64,000 bases of DNA from Cupriavidus taiwanensis (GTDB lineage: Bacteria; Pseudomonadota; Gammaproteobacteria; Burkholderiales; Burkholderiaceae). Where the stretch lies: the NCBI RefSeq assembly GCF_900250075.1, contig NZ_LT977070.1, forward strand, positions 186,001-250,000. Reading direction: 5' to 3'. The notes under the pieces are model-generated. The model ran no database searches, was not told the DNA's origin, and saw only the letters and a program-made list of their open reading frames with translations. Position 1 is the first letter of the stretch; the number at the start of each line of letters is the position of its first letter. Shown here piece after piece: positions 46,017 through 54,220 of the stretch. A program made the position numbers and the translations under genes.

Positions 46017-46394
46017 CTATGCGCCCGATTCCGCGAGGATGTCGGCAGGCACGTCCAGCGCTTGCGCCAGCCGGCGCAGCGCGGCCGCACTGCCGGCGCG
46101 CGAGCGGTTTTCGATCTGGCTGAGATACGGCTTGCTCAGGCCCGCGGCCTGGGCCAGCGCATCCTGCGTCAGCCGGCGATAGTTGCGCCACGCCTTGACT
46201 GGATGATCGCCGGCCAGTTCGGCGTCGAGCACGGCGGCCGGCACGCGCAAGCCGTCGTCCTGTTCCGTGGCGGCGTCAAACAGGATGACGTCGTCGCTCG
46301 CTTCGATCAGATGCTTGACGCGATCCCAGACCTCGATGGGCACCACGGCAAACTCGCGACGGCCGTCGCGCTGGATGAATTGGATGTTGGTCAT
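46017..46394 (-). CDS. Xre-family antitoxin
   Basis: The 125-residue protein has an N-terminal region of about 50 residues (MTNIQFIQRDGRREFAVVPI) and a C-terminal helix-turn-helix at about residues 68-120 (NYRRLTQDALAQAAGLSKPY, LSQIENRSRAG, LRRLAQALDVPADIL). It should bind the promoter and the RelE-like toxin encoded immediately upstream. The toxin stop and antitoxin start overlap by four bases. The toxin-first order resembles HigBA. Confidence 0.9.
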   Translation of the reverse strand: MTNIQFIQRDGRREFAVVPIEVWDRVKHLIEASDDVILFDAATEQDDGLRVPAAVLDAELAGDHPVKAWRNYRRLTQDALAQAAGLSKPYLSQIENRSRAGSAAALRRLAQALDVPADILAESGA

Positions 46395-46648
46395 TGGTAG
46401 ACACTTCCTCGCGGACAGATCGCCACCACAAGGATGACAAGCCGGCCGTCTTCAATCTGGTACAGCACGCGCCAATCGCCCACCCGCAGCCGGTAGCCGG
46501 GCCGCCCCGCGAGCCTGGTCGCATTCGGATTGGGGGCGTAGGGATTCGTCGCAAGCGCGTCGATCTTTGCCCGGATCGTTACCGCGACATTCCTCGGCAT
46601 CGCCTTCAACGCTTGCGCCGCTTGCTTGGTGAATTCGATGGCATGCAT
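46391..46648 (-). CDS. RelE-family toxin
   Basis: The 85-residue protein starts MHAIEFTKQAAQALKAMPRN and has RelE-type features: LAGRPGYRLRVGDWRVLYQI near residues 45-65 and VAICPRGSVY at the end. RelE toxins cut mRNA in the ribosome A site. The ATG at 46648 is favoured; the longer frame to 46762 adds codons that overlap the operator. It overlaps the antitoxin gene by four bases. Confidence 0.9.
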   Translation of the reverse strand: MHAIEFTKQAAQALKAMPRNVAVTIRAKIDALATNPYAPNPNATRLAGRPGYRLRVGDWRVLYQIEDGRLVILVVAICPRGSVYQ

Positions 46649-46658
46649 GGATGTTAGT

Positions 46659-46692
46659 AGGTTGCTAACCTCTTTGCAAACAAAGTTTGCAA
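46659..46692 (-). promoter_or_regulatory. Two palindromic operators of the toxin-antitoxin pair
   Basis: AGGTTGCTAACCT (46659-46671) is an inverted repeat with a three-base centre, and TTGCAAAC-AAA-GTTTGCAA (46674-46692) is a second, larger one. Both lie just upstream of the toxin gene, where an autoregulating toxin-antitoxin complex would bind. Confidence 0.6.
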
Positions 46693-46799
46693 GCCAGAGG
46701 AGTGCTGACCGATCTGTGTATCCAGCCGACAACATGCCGCCGATGTGGTAGAGCCACCACATCCTATGCGTGAACCGCTTTACCGCGCTCGCTGTAAAC

Positions 46800-46818
46800 G
46801 ATAATAATTCTCGTTAAC
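46800..46818. promoter_or_regulatory. Fur-box-like site upstream of the TonB receptor
   Basis: The 19-mer GATAATAATTCTCGTTAAC matches the Fur consensus GATAATGATAATCATTATC at 14 of 19 positions. It lies about 115 bp before the receptor gene and suggests iron-dependent repression of the whole locus. Confidence 0.6.
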
Positions 46819-46933
46819 TAAAACGAGGCGCCAGTTGCGATGGCATTCCGCCGTCAGGTAGCGCCTCCACGCGAGCCAGCCATACGCCCCCGTTTCCAGC
46901 CAGCCAGCGTCCGCTTTCATTTGGGGAGAATCC

Positions 46934-49198
46934 ATGAAACGTCGCTGCCTGGCGCGCCTGCGCGCCACCGTCCGGGTCACGCCTGTTGCCGCCGTGTGCG
47001 CGGCGCTGTGCGCGCCTGCCATCGCCAACGCCACCACGCTCGCTGCGCTCAATGAGGTCGTGGTCACCGCCACCCGCACCGCAGAGCGCGCCGACGCGGT
47101 CGCTTCCACCATCACCACGCGCGATGCGCGCCAGGTCGAGCGGGCACAGCCGGTCGACGAGGCCGGCCTGTTCGCCGACGAGCCCGATATCGACGTGCCG
47201 CGCGACCGCCGCCGCTTCGGCGCCGGCAGCATCAATATCCGCGGCATCGAGGACAACCGCGTGCTGCAGATGGTCGACGGCGTGCGGCTTCCGGATTTCT
47301 TCAACGGCGGCGGGCCGTCGAACATCTCCAGCTCGACGCGCGATGCGCCAGAGTTCTCGTTCCTGAAGCGCGTCGAAGTGCTGCGCGGGCCGGCGTCGAG
47401 CCTGTATGGCTCGGATGCGATCGGCGGCGTGGTGGCGTACGCGACCAAGGATCCGTCGGACCTGATGCAGGGCCGCAAGGTCGGCGGCGAACTGGGGCTC
47501 AACTGGAACGGCATCGACAACGGCTTCGGCCAGACCGCGGGGGTGGCCGGCGGCAGCGACACGCTGCAGGGCCTGTTCATGTACGCGAACCGCAACGCGC
47601 ATGAAATGAAGAACATGGGCAGCGACGATTCCAGCTCGGTCAACCGCACCCGGCCCAACCCGCAGGACGTGCGCACGCAGGCGTGGCTGGGCAAGATCCT
47701 GCTCAACGCCAGCCCGGCGCACAAGTTCGGGTTCACCTACGAGCATCGCGACGGCAACACCGACACCGAGCTGCTGCGCCTGTCCACGGCCTTGCCGCGC
47801 GTCACCGCCGCCAATGGCAATGAAGACCTGAGCCGCGACCGCGTCAGCCTCGACTACGAGTGGAAGCCGGCCAGCCGCGTGCTCGACCGCCTGGCCGCGC
47901 AGGTCTACTACCAGGAGTCCGAGACCACCACGCTGACCAACCAGGTCCGCAGCAACACCAGCACCGGCTGCTCGGCCACCACGCGCGGCACCAGCCTGTG
48001 CAACGTCTCGCTGGGCTTCGGCTTCAAGCAGGAGCAGACCGGCTTCAACCTTCAGGGGGACAAGTCGTTTGCCACCGGCGGTGTCGAGCACCGGCTGATC
48101 GGCGGCGTGGACTTCATGCGCGTGCGCTCGTCGGAATCGCGCGACGGCACGGTGCGCAACCTGACCACCGGCACCACCACCAAGACGCTGGCCGGCGAGA
48201 ATTTCCCGATCCACGACTTCCCCACCGGCGAGACCCGCCAGACCGGCCTGTTCGCGCAGGACGAGATGCGCTTCTTCGATGGCCGCTTCACGCTCACGCC
48301 CGGGCTGCGCTTCGACCATTACTCGCTCTCGCCCGATGGCGATGACCTGGTCTACAACAATGCCGGCGGCCGCCCGGCGGTCAGCAAGAGCGATTCGCAC
48401 CTGTCGCCCAAGCTGTCGGCGCTGTGGCAGGCGAGCGACCGCGTCAACCTGTGGGCGCAATACGTGTTCGGCTACCGCGCGCCGAACTACCAGGAAGTCA
48501 ACGGCAGCTTCCGCAACCCCGTGCAGGGCTATGGCGCCGCTCCTAACGCCAACCTGGACCCGGAAAAGAGCCGCTCGTTCGAGGTCGGCGCGCGTTATAC
48601 CAGCGACAACGTGCAGACCAGCGTGGCGCTGTTCGACAACCGCTACCGCGACTTCATCGAACAGGTGCAGCTGACCTGCCCGTCCGACCCCGCATGCCTG
48701 CCCGGCCTGCGCGCGACCTACCAGTACCGCAACCAGACCAGCGTGCGCATCTACGGCGCCGAGTGGCGCGGCGTGTGGCGCTTCCTGCCGCAATGGCGCA
48801 TCGACGGCGCGGTGGCGTACGCGCATGGCAACAACGAGCAGACCGGCCAGCCCCTGAACAGCGTCTCGCCGCTGCGCGCCAGCGCCGGGCTGACGTGGGA
48901 GCGTGTGCAAGGACAAGGTGCTGCGATCCGCTGGCGCGGCGCGCGCCCTGTCACGCGCACCGACGATTCGTCGTTCACCTACTTCAAGCCCGCCGGCTAC
49001 GGCGTGGTCGACCTGCAGGCGTGGTGGCGCTTCAACCGCCATGTCAGCCTGGCGCTGTCGGTGAACAACCTGTTCGACAAGAAGTACTGGCTGTGGGGCG
49101 ACGTGCGCCAGACCGGCGTCTCGGCGACCGAGCCCGGCGTGGACTTCTACACGCAGCCGGGCCGCACCTTCGCCGCCAGCCTGAAGCTGTCGTTCTGA
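46934..49198 (+). CDS. TonB-dependent haemoglobin/haem-type outer-membrane receptor
   Basis: The 754-residue protein has a signal peptide (VRVTPVAAVCAALCAPAIANA), a TonB box NEVVVTATRT right after it, a plug domain (VLRGPASSLYGSDAIGGVVA near residues 153-172) and a beta-barrel ending in ASLKLSF. It is closest to the haemoglobin/transferrin/lactoferrin receptor group. The YRAP motif (FGYRAPNYQEV near residue 514) and the NANLDPEKS motif (NPNL-like) are present, but no histidine lies between them, where haem receptors usually have one. It opens the putative Hmu-like operon and is preceded by a Fur-box-like site; the CobN-like gene follows after 26 bases. Confidence 0.92.
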   Translation: MKRRCLARLRATVRVTPVAAVCAALCAPAIANATTLAALNEVVVTATRTAERADAVASTITTRDARQVERAQPVDEAGLFADEPDIDVPRDRRRFGAGSINIRGIEDNRVLQMVDGVRLPDFFNGGGPSNISSSTRDAPEFSFLKRVEVLRGPASSLYGSDAIGGVVAYATKDPSDLMQGRKVGGELGLNWNGIDNGFGQTAGVAGGSDTLQGLFMYANRNAHEMKNMGSDDSSSVNRTRPNPQDVRTQAWLGKILLNASPAHKFGFTYEHRDGNTDTELLRLSTALPRVTAANGNEDLSRDRVSLDYEWKPASRVLDRLAAQVYYQESETTTLTNQVRSNTSTGCSATTRGTSLCNVSLGFGFKQEQTGFNLQGDKSFATGGVEHRLIGGVDFMRVRSSESRDGTVRNLTTGTTTKTLAGENFPIHDFPTGETRQTGLFAQDEMRFFDGRFTLTPGLRFDHYSLSPDGDDLVYNNAGGRPAVSKSDSHLSPKLSALWQASDRVNLWAQYVFGYRAPNYQEVNGSFRNPVQGYGAAPNANLDPEKSRSFEVGARYTSDNVQTSVALFDNRYRDFIEQVQLTCPSDPACLPGLRATYQYRNQTSVRIYGAEWRGVWRFLPQWRIDGAVAYAHGNNEQTGQPLNSVSPLRASAGLTWERVQGQGAAIRWRGARPVTRTDDSSFTYFKPAGYGVVDLQAWWRFNRHVSLALSVNNLFDKKYWLWGDVRQTGVSATEPGVDFYTQPGRTFAASLKLSF

Positions 49199-49224
49199 GT
49201 CACCCCGGCTCAAGGAGGTAACGC

Positions 49225-52200
49225 ATGTCCTCACAAACCATCACTTCGCGCTGGCTCTGGGCGTTGCTGTGCCTGCTGATGTGGACCGGCGCGGCGCAGG
49301 CTGCCGCGCCGCGCATCGCCATCCTGACCAGCTCGCCAGTGCCGGCGGGCAAGTTCGGTCCGCTGCGCGAACTGGCCCAGGCCCAGGGCATGTCGCTGGA
49401 GGCGCAGTACCTGGAGCGCATGCCGGCGCAGGAGGTCGCGCCGTTTATCCACAACGCCGACCTGCTGATCGTCGATGCGCCGCGCGACCACATCGTGACC
49501 GCGATGCTGCAGCGCCTCGGTCCGCTGTGGCGCGACGCGCGCGTGCCGCGCGTGCTGATCGCCACCGACCGCCATGAGGCGCACGGTGTCGACGACGAGC
49601 TCGCCGCCCGGCTGCAGGCGTACTACGTCAACGGCGGCCGCGGCAACTTCGGCGCGATGATGCGCACGATCGCGGCCCGCCAGTTCCACCTGCGCAGCGA
49701 CGATGGCATCCCGGCGCCCGTGGTGTTTCCCAAGGCCGCCTACTACCACCCCAGGCTGGCCGGCGTGATCACTACCTCGCCGCAGGAAGCGCTGGCGGCC
49801 TCCGGCAGCAGCGGCCCGGTGATCGGCATCGCCATCCACCAGGCCTATGTGTCCGGCCTCGACAGCGCCTTCATTGACGACCTGATCGGCCGCCTCGAAG
49901 CCCGCCACGCGCGCGTGCTCACGTTCTACGGCCCGGTGATGGATGCGGACGGCATCATGCGCATGGCGATGCCCGGCGGCAAGCGCCTGGTCGACGTGCT
50001 GGTCAATGGCCAGATAATGCTGAACCCGCATGGCCGCAAGGCCGAGTTCGAGCAGCTCGACGTGCCGGTGCTGCAGGTCATGCCCTACCGCAAGGGCGAC
50101 GCACAGGCGTGGCAGGACGACCCGCACGGCATCAGCCTGACCGACACGCCGTTCTATCTGGTGCAGCCCGAACTGGCCGGCGTGATCGATCCCATGCTGG
50201 CCGCCGCCACGGCCAAGGGCGACGGCGCCATCGTCGGCCTGCCGGCGCAGCTCGATGCGGTGGCCGACAAGGCACTGGCGCTGGCGCGGCTGCGCCACCT
50301 GCCCAACGCCGACAAGCGCGTGGCGATCCTGTACTACAACTATCCCGCCGGCGAGAAGAACCTGTCGGCGTCGTTCCTGAACCTGCCGAAGAGCCTGGCC
50401 AGCACGCTGGCGGCGCTGCGCGCGGCGGGCTACACCACCGAGGCCGCCGACGAAGCGCGGCTGCAGCGCGACCTCGGCGCGCTGCTGGCGCCCTTCTATC
50501 GCAGCGGCAGGCTGGAGCCCTTGCTCGATGCCGGCCTCGCGGTGTGGATGCCGATGTCGGAATACCGCCGCTGGTACGACGCGCAGCCCGCGCCGTTCCG
50601 CGCCGCGGTCGCGCAGCGCTGGGGCAATCCCGAGCAATCGGCGATGGCGACCACGCGCCACGGCGAGGCCGGCTTCGTGATCCCGCGGCTGCAGCTCGGC
50701 AACGTCGCGCTGATGCCGGTGCCGCCGCGCGGCGAGCGCAATGAGTCGGACGAGAAGGCGCTCTACCACTCCACCTCCACGCCGCTGAACCACTTCTACA
50801 TGGCGGCCTACCTGTGGGCGCGCCAGGACCGCGAGGCGCTGGTGCACTACGGCACCCACGGCACGCAGGAATGGACCCCGGGCAAGGAGCGCGGCCTGTC
50901 GGTCACCGACCAGCCCTACCTGGTGCTGGGCAACGTGCCGGTGATCTATCCGTATATCGTCGATGACGTCGGCGAAGCGATCCAGGCCAAGCGCCGCGGC
51001 CGCGCCGTGATCGTCAGCCACCAGACGCCGCCGTTCCGCCCGGCCGGGCTCCATACCGACCTGGTAGCGCTGCACGCCCAGTTGCACGCGTACCTGCAGC
51101 AGGACGAAGGCGCGGTGAAGGACACCATCCGCCAGCAGATCCTGTCGCGCAGCGCGTCGATGCATCTGTTCGAAGACATGGGTTGGAGCGCGGCACGGGC
51201 GCGCGCCGACTTCAGCGGCTATCTCGATGCGCTGCACATCCACCTGCATGAACTAGGCGGCGCGCTGCAGCCATATGGCCTGCACACCTTCGGCCAGTCG
51301 CAGGATCCGGGGCTGCGGCTCTATACGACCATGGCGATGCTCGGCAAGGACTGGCTCAGGCGCGTGTTCCCCGACGAGCCGGAAGAACTGTTCGCGGTCG
51401 ACTACGCGCAGCTGGCGCAGACGCCGCCCTATGCGATGGTGCGGCGCTACGTGGCCGAGGGCGCGCCGCTGGAGGAACTGCCTGATGCGCGCCAGCGCGA
51501 AGACATGCAGCGCGCGCGGCAGCTCTATGCCAGCCTGGATGCCACGCCGGAAAACGCCGGGCTGCTGACCGCGCTGGCGGGCCGCCACCTGCACTCGGGC
51601 ACCGGCGGCGATCCGGTGCGCAACCCCGACACCTTGCCGACCGGGCGCAACCTGTACGGCTTCGATCCCTCCAAGGTCCCTAGCCGCGAAGCCTGGAAGG
51701 CTGGCCAGGCCGCCGCCGAGGCGATGATCGCCGACTGGCGCAAGCGCCATGGCCGTTATCCCGACAAGCTGGCGTTCTCGCTGTGGAGCGTCGAGACCAT
51801 GCGCCACCAGGGCATGCTGGAAGCGCAGGCGATGGCGGCCCTGGGCGTGCGGCCGAAGTGGGACGACGGCGGTCGTGTGGTCGGTGTCGAGCCGATTGCC
51901 GCCGCGGAACTGGGGCGTCCGCGCGTCGACGTGGTGCTGTCGGCGACGGGTCTCTATCGCGACCACTTTCCCAACCTGATGAAGTGGCTGGCCGAGGCCG
52001 TCAAGGTGGCCGCCGCGCAGCCGGAGCCCGGCAACGTGGTCGCCGCCAATACGCGCGCGGTGCGCGAGCGCCTGGCCCGGCTCAAGGTCCCCGCTGATCG
52101 CCTGGACGGGCTCGCGGTGACGCGCATCTTTGCCAGCGAATCGGGCAACTACGGCACCGGCCTGAACGATGCGGCGCTGGCGACCGACACCTTCGGCAGC

Positions 52201-53238
52201 GACCGCCAGGCCGATGCCAAGCTGGCGAGGCTGTATCTGGCGCGCATGCAGTACGCCTACGGCCCGGACGAGCAGCACTGGGGCGAGGCGTTGCCGCAGG
52301 TCAACCTGTATGCCGAGAACCTCAAGGGCGTCGACGGCGCGCTGCTGGCGCGCAGTTCCAACCTGTACGGCATGCTGACCACCGACGACCCGTTCCAGTA
52401 CCTCGGCGGCATCGGCCTGGCGGTGCGCCACCTGACCGGCAAGGCGCCGGAGCTGCTGATCTCCAACCTGCGCGATGCCAGCCAGGCGCGCACAGAGACC
52501 GCCGCCGGCTTCCTTGCCAGCGAGCTGCGCACGCGCTACTTCCATCCGGGCTGGATCGAGGGCATGAAGGCCGAGGGCTACAGCGGCGCGCTGAACGTGC
52601 TCGACACCGTCAACAACTTCTGGGGCTGGACCGCGGTCTCGCCCGAGATCGTGCGCGACGACCAGTGGACCGAGTTTGCCGAGGTCTATGTCAACGACAA
52701 GCACAAGCTCGGCCTCAACGACTGGTTCGAAACGAACGCGCCGCAGGCCCAGGCGCAGGTGATCGAACGCATGCTGGAAGCCGCACGCAAGGGCTACTGG
52801 AAGGCCGACAGCAAGCTCTTGCAGACGCTGGCGCAGCGCTATCAGGACCTGGCGCAGCGGCACGACATCGTCAGCCACAACCGCGCGTTCAACCAGTATC
52901 GCGAGCAGCAGGCCCGGGCTGCCGCGCCGGGCTATGGCTTGCAGCCGCTCGCTGCGGCGCCGCGTCCGGCGCCGGCGCCGGCGCCAACGCCGCCGCAGCC
53001 TGCCGTCGCGGCACCCGCTCCGGCACCCGCTCCGGCACCCGCACCCGCGCCGAACCCGCCGCAGCCCGTGCAAGGCATGGAACTGGTGGAGCGCAAGCCG
53101 CCCGCGGCCGAGATCGTGCCGGTGCTGTCGTGGCTGGCCGGCGGCATCGCGCTGGCGGCGGCGATCGCGGGCGGCGCGCTCAGCGCGCGGCGGCGCTTTG
53201 CTGCGAGCAGATCCGAGGCATGGCTGCCGCACCGCTGA
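49225..53238 (+). CDS. CobN-like chelatase with periplasmic topology (HmuS-like)
   Basis: The 1337-residue protein is a CobN/Mg-chelatase H-type large subunit. Its signature regions include HYGTHGTQEWTPGKERGLS near residues 540-560, HSGTGGDPVRNPDTLPTGRN near 790-810, FASESGNYGTGLNDA near 970 and DPFQYLGGIGLAVRHLTGKA near 1055. Unlike cytoplasmic CobN, it has an N-terminal signal peptide (LWALLCLLMWTGAAQA), a C-terminal Pro/Ala linker of about 45 residues (near 1238-1285) and a final membrane helix (LAGGIALAAAIAGG) before a basic tail. The enzyme should thus face the periplasm, anchored at its C-terminus. CobS and CobT partners are not present. HmuS of Bacteroidetes is the closest analogue: a CobN-like protein of haem uptake operons. 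Confidence 0.88.
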   Translation: MSSQTITSRWLWALLCLLMWTGAAQAAAPRIAILTSSPVPAGKFGPLRELAQAQGMSLEAQYLERMPAQEVAPFIHNADLLIVDAPRDHIVTAMLQRLGPLWRDARVPRVLIATDRHEAHGVDDELAARLQAYYVNGGRGNFGAMMRTIAARQFHLRSDDGIPAPVVFPKAAYYHPRLAGVITTSPQEALAASGSSGPVIGIAIHQAYVSGLDSAFIDDLIGRLEARHARVLTFYGPVMDADGIMRMAMPGGKRLVDVLVNGQIMLNPHGRKAEFEQLDVPVLQVMPYRKGDAQAWQDDPHGISLTDTPFYLVQPELAGVIDPMLAAATAKGDGAIVGLPAQLDAVADKALALARLRHLPNADKRVAILYYNYPAGEKNLSASFLNLPKSLASTLAALRAAGYTTEAADEARLQRDLGALLAPFYRSGRLEPLLDAGLAVWMPMSEYRRWYDAQPAPFRAAVAQRWGNPEQSAMATTRHGEAGFVIPRLQLGNVALMPVPPRGERNESDEKALYHSTSTPLNHFYMAAYLWARQDREALVHYGTHGTQEWTPGKERGLSVTDQPYLVLGNVPVIYPYIVDDVGEAIQAKRRGRAVIVSHQTPPFRPAGLHTDLVALHAQLHAYLQQDEGAVKDTIRQQILSRSASMHLFEDMGWSAARARADFSGYLDALHIHLHELGGALQPYGLHTFGQSQDPGLRLYTTMAMLGKDWLRRVFPDEPEELFAVDYAQLAQTPPYAMVRRYVAEGAPLEELPDARQREDMQRARQLYASLDATPENAGLLTALAGRHLHSGTGGDPVRNPDTLPTGRNLYGFDPSKVPSREAWKAGQAAAEAMIADWRKRHGRYPDKLAFSLWSVETMRHQGMLEAQAMAALGVRPKWDDGGRVVGVEPIAAAELGRPRVDVVLSATGLYRDHFPNLMKWLAEAVKVAAAQPEPGNVVAANTRAVRERLARLKVPADRLDGLAVTRIFASESGNYGTGLNDAALATDTFGSDRQADAKLARLYLARMQYAYGPDEQHWGEALPQVNLYAENLKGVDGALLARSSNLYGMLTTDDPFQYLGGIGLAVRHLTGKAPELLISNLRDASQARTETAAGFLASELRTRYFHPGWIEGMKAEGYSGALNVLDTVNNFWGWTAVSPEIVRDDQWTEFAEVYVNDKHKLGLNDWFETNAPQAQAQVIERMLEAARKGYWKADSKLLQTLAQRYQDLAQRHDIVSHNRAFNQYREQQARAAAPGYGLQPLAAAPRPAPAPAPTPPQPAVAAPAPAPAPAPAPAPNPPQPVQGMELVERKPPAAEIVPVLSWLAGGIALAAAIAGGALSARRRFAASRSEAWLPHR

Positions 53239-53248
53239 GTTTCGTTCC

Positions 53249-53317
53249 GTCATTCCCGCGAAGGCGGGAATCCAGCGTCTTGAAGAGTCACTGGGTCCCC
53301 GCCGTCGCGGGGACGAC
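53249..53317. repeat. REP-type double hairpin inside the Hmu-like operon
   Basis: TTCCCGC-GAAG-GCGGGAA (53253-53270) and GTCCCCGC-CGTC-GCGGGGAC (53295-53314) form two strong hairpins between the chelatase and ExbB-like genes. The GTCATTCCCGCGAAGGCGGG type is a known class of dispersed repeat. It may stabilise or attenuate the message between the large and the small genes. Confidence 0.65.
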
Positions 53318-53356
53318 GAGTAGTTCGATTGTGTACTCCCAGACGACTGAGGTCCC

Positions 53357-53866
53357 ATGACACCCACCCTGCTCGAAACCCTGATGTACGACGTCGGCCA
53401 GCTGTTCCTGATCCCGACGCTGGCGCTGATCGCGCTGCTGTTTCTCTATGCCTTCTGGGCCCTCGGCGAATTCGCCATGCAGGCCTGGCTGCGCGCGCGC
53501 CATCCGGTCGCCAGCGGGCGCGGCTACGTGCTGGTGGCCTGGGCGCGCAGGCACAAGGTGGCCGATGCCGACGCGCTCGACGTCGCCGCGCACCGCCTGC
53601 TGGAGCGCCCGCGCATTGCCACGCGCGTGGCGCCGATGCTGGGGCTGGTGGCGACCATGATCCCGATGGGCCCCGCGCTCAAGGGGCTGTCGGGTGGCAA
53701 CCTGGCCAATGTGGGCGAGAATCTCACCATCGCCTTCTCCGCGGTGATCCTGGCGCTGATCGCGGCCAGCATCACGTTCTGGGTGGTCAACGTGCGCCGG
53801 CGCTGGCTGGCCGAGGAACTGGTGTGGCTGGCGCAGTCGCGGCCGCAGTGGGAGGTGGACGAATGA
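53357..53866 (+). CDS. MotA/TolQ/ExbB proton-channel family protein (HmuU-like)
   Basis: The 169-residue inner-membrane protein has three predicted helices at about residues 14-36, 92-110 (VAPMLGLVATMIPMGPALKG) and 124-147 (LTIAFSAVILALIAASITFW). This matches the compact ExbB/TolQ core; it is shorter than typical ExbB. The family uses the proton gradient to drive a partner across the periplasm. It overlaps the DUF2149 gene by four bases and follows the chelatase gene. ATG 53357 has no strong ribosome-binding site but the protein begins MTPTLLETLMYDVGQ. Confidence 0.88.
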   Translation: MTPTLLETLMYDVGQLFLIPTLALIALLFLYAFWALGEFAMQAWLRARHPVASGRGYVLVAWARRHKVADADALDVAAHRLLERPRIATRVAPMLGLVATMIPMGPALKGLSGGNLANVGENLTIAFSAVILALIAASITFWVVNVRRRWLAEELVWLAQSRPQWEVDE

Positions 53867-54210
53867 AGTTCCTGGAAGAGAGCGAGGCCGACGACCCGAT
53901 CCTGTCGGTGGTGAACCTGATCGACGTGTTCCTGGTGGTGATCGCCGCGCTGCTGGTGGCGATCGCGCAGAACCCGGCCAACCCGTTCACCCATGATGAC
54001 GTCACCATCATCAGGAATCCCGGCAAGCCGAACATGGAGATCGTGTCGCGCCAGGGCGAGAAGGTGGTGCGCTACCAGGCCAGCGGCCAGGTCGGCAGCG
54101 GCGACGGCATCAAGGCCGGCGTGGCGTACCGGATGCAGGACGGATCGATGGTGTACGTGCCGGAGCAGCCGCCGCCGCAGGCGTCGGTGCCGGCCACTGA
54201 AACGAGATAA
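53863..54210 (+). CDS. DUF2149 protein, ExbD-like partner (HmuV-like)
   Basis: The 115-residue protein has one N-terminal membrane helix (about residues 13-36) containing NLIDVFLVVIAALL, and a C-terminal periplasmic domain with VTIIRNPGKPNMEIVSRQG. The Asp at residue 21 is in the same place as the proton-relay Asp of ExbD (IDVMLVLLIIFM). DUF2149 proteins accompany ExbB-like and CobN-like proteins in Hmu-type operons. Good ribosome-binding site GGAGGTGG is present. It overlaps the ExbB-like gene, so the two are made in a fixed ratio and probably form one complex. Confidence 0.85.
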   Translation: MKFLEESEADDPILSVVNLIDVFLVVIAALLVAIAQNPANPFTHDDVTIIRNPGKPNMEIVSRQGEKVVRYQASGQVGSGDGIKAGVAYRMQDGSMVYVPEQPPPQASVPATETR

Positions 54211-54220
54211 GGGAGACCAC

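Noticed and set aside
49445..49453. TTATCCACA in the CobN-like gene
   Set aside because: Single copy in coding sequence with no array around it.
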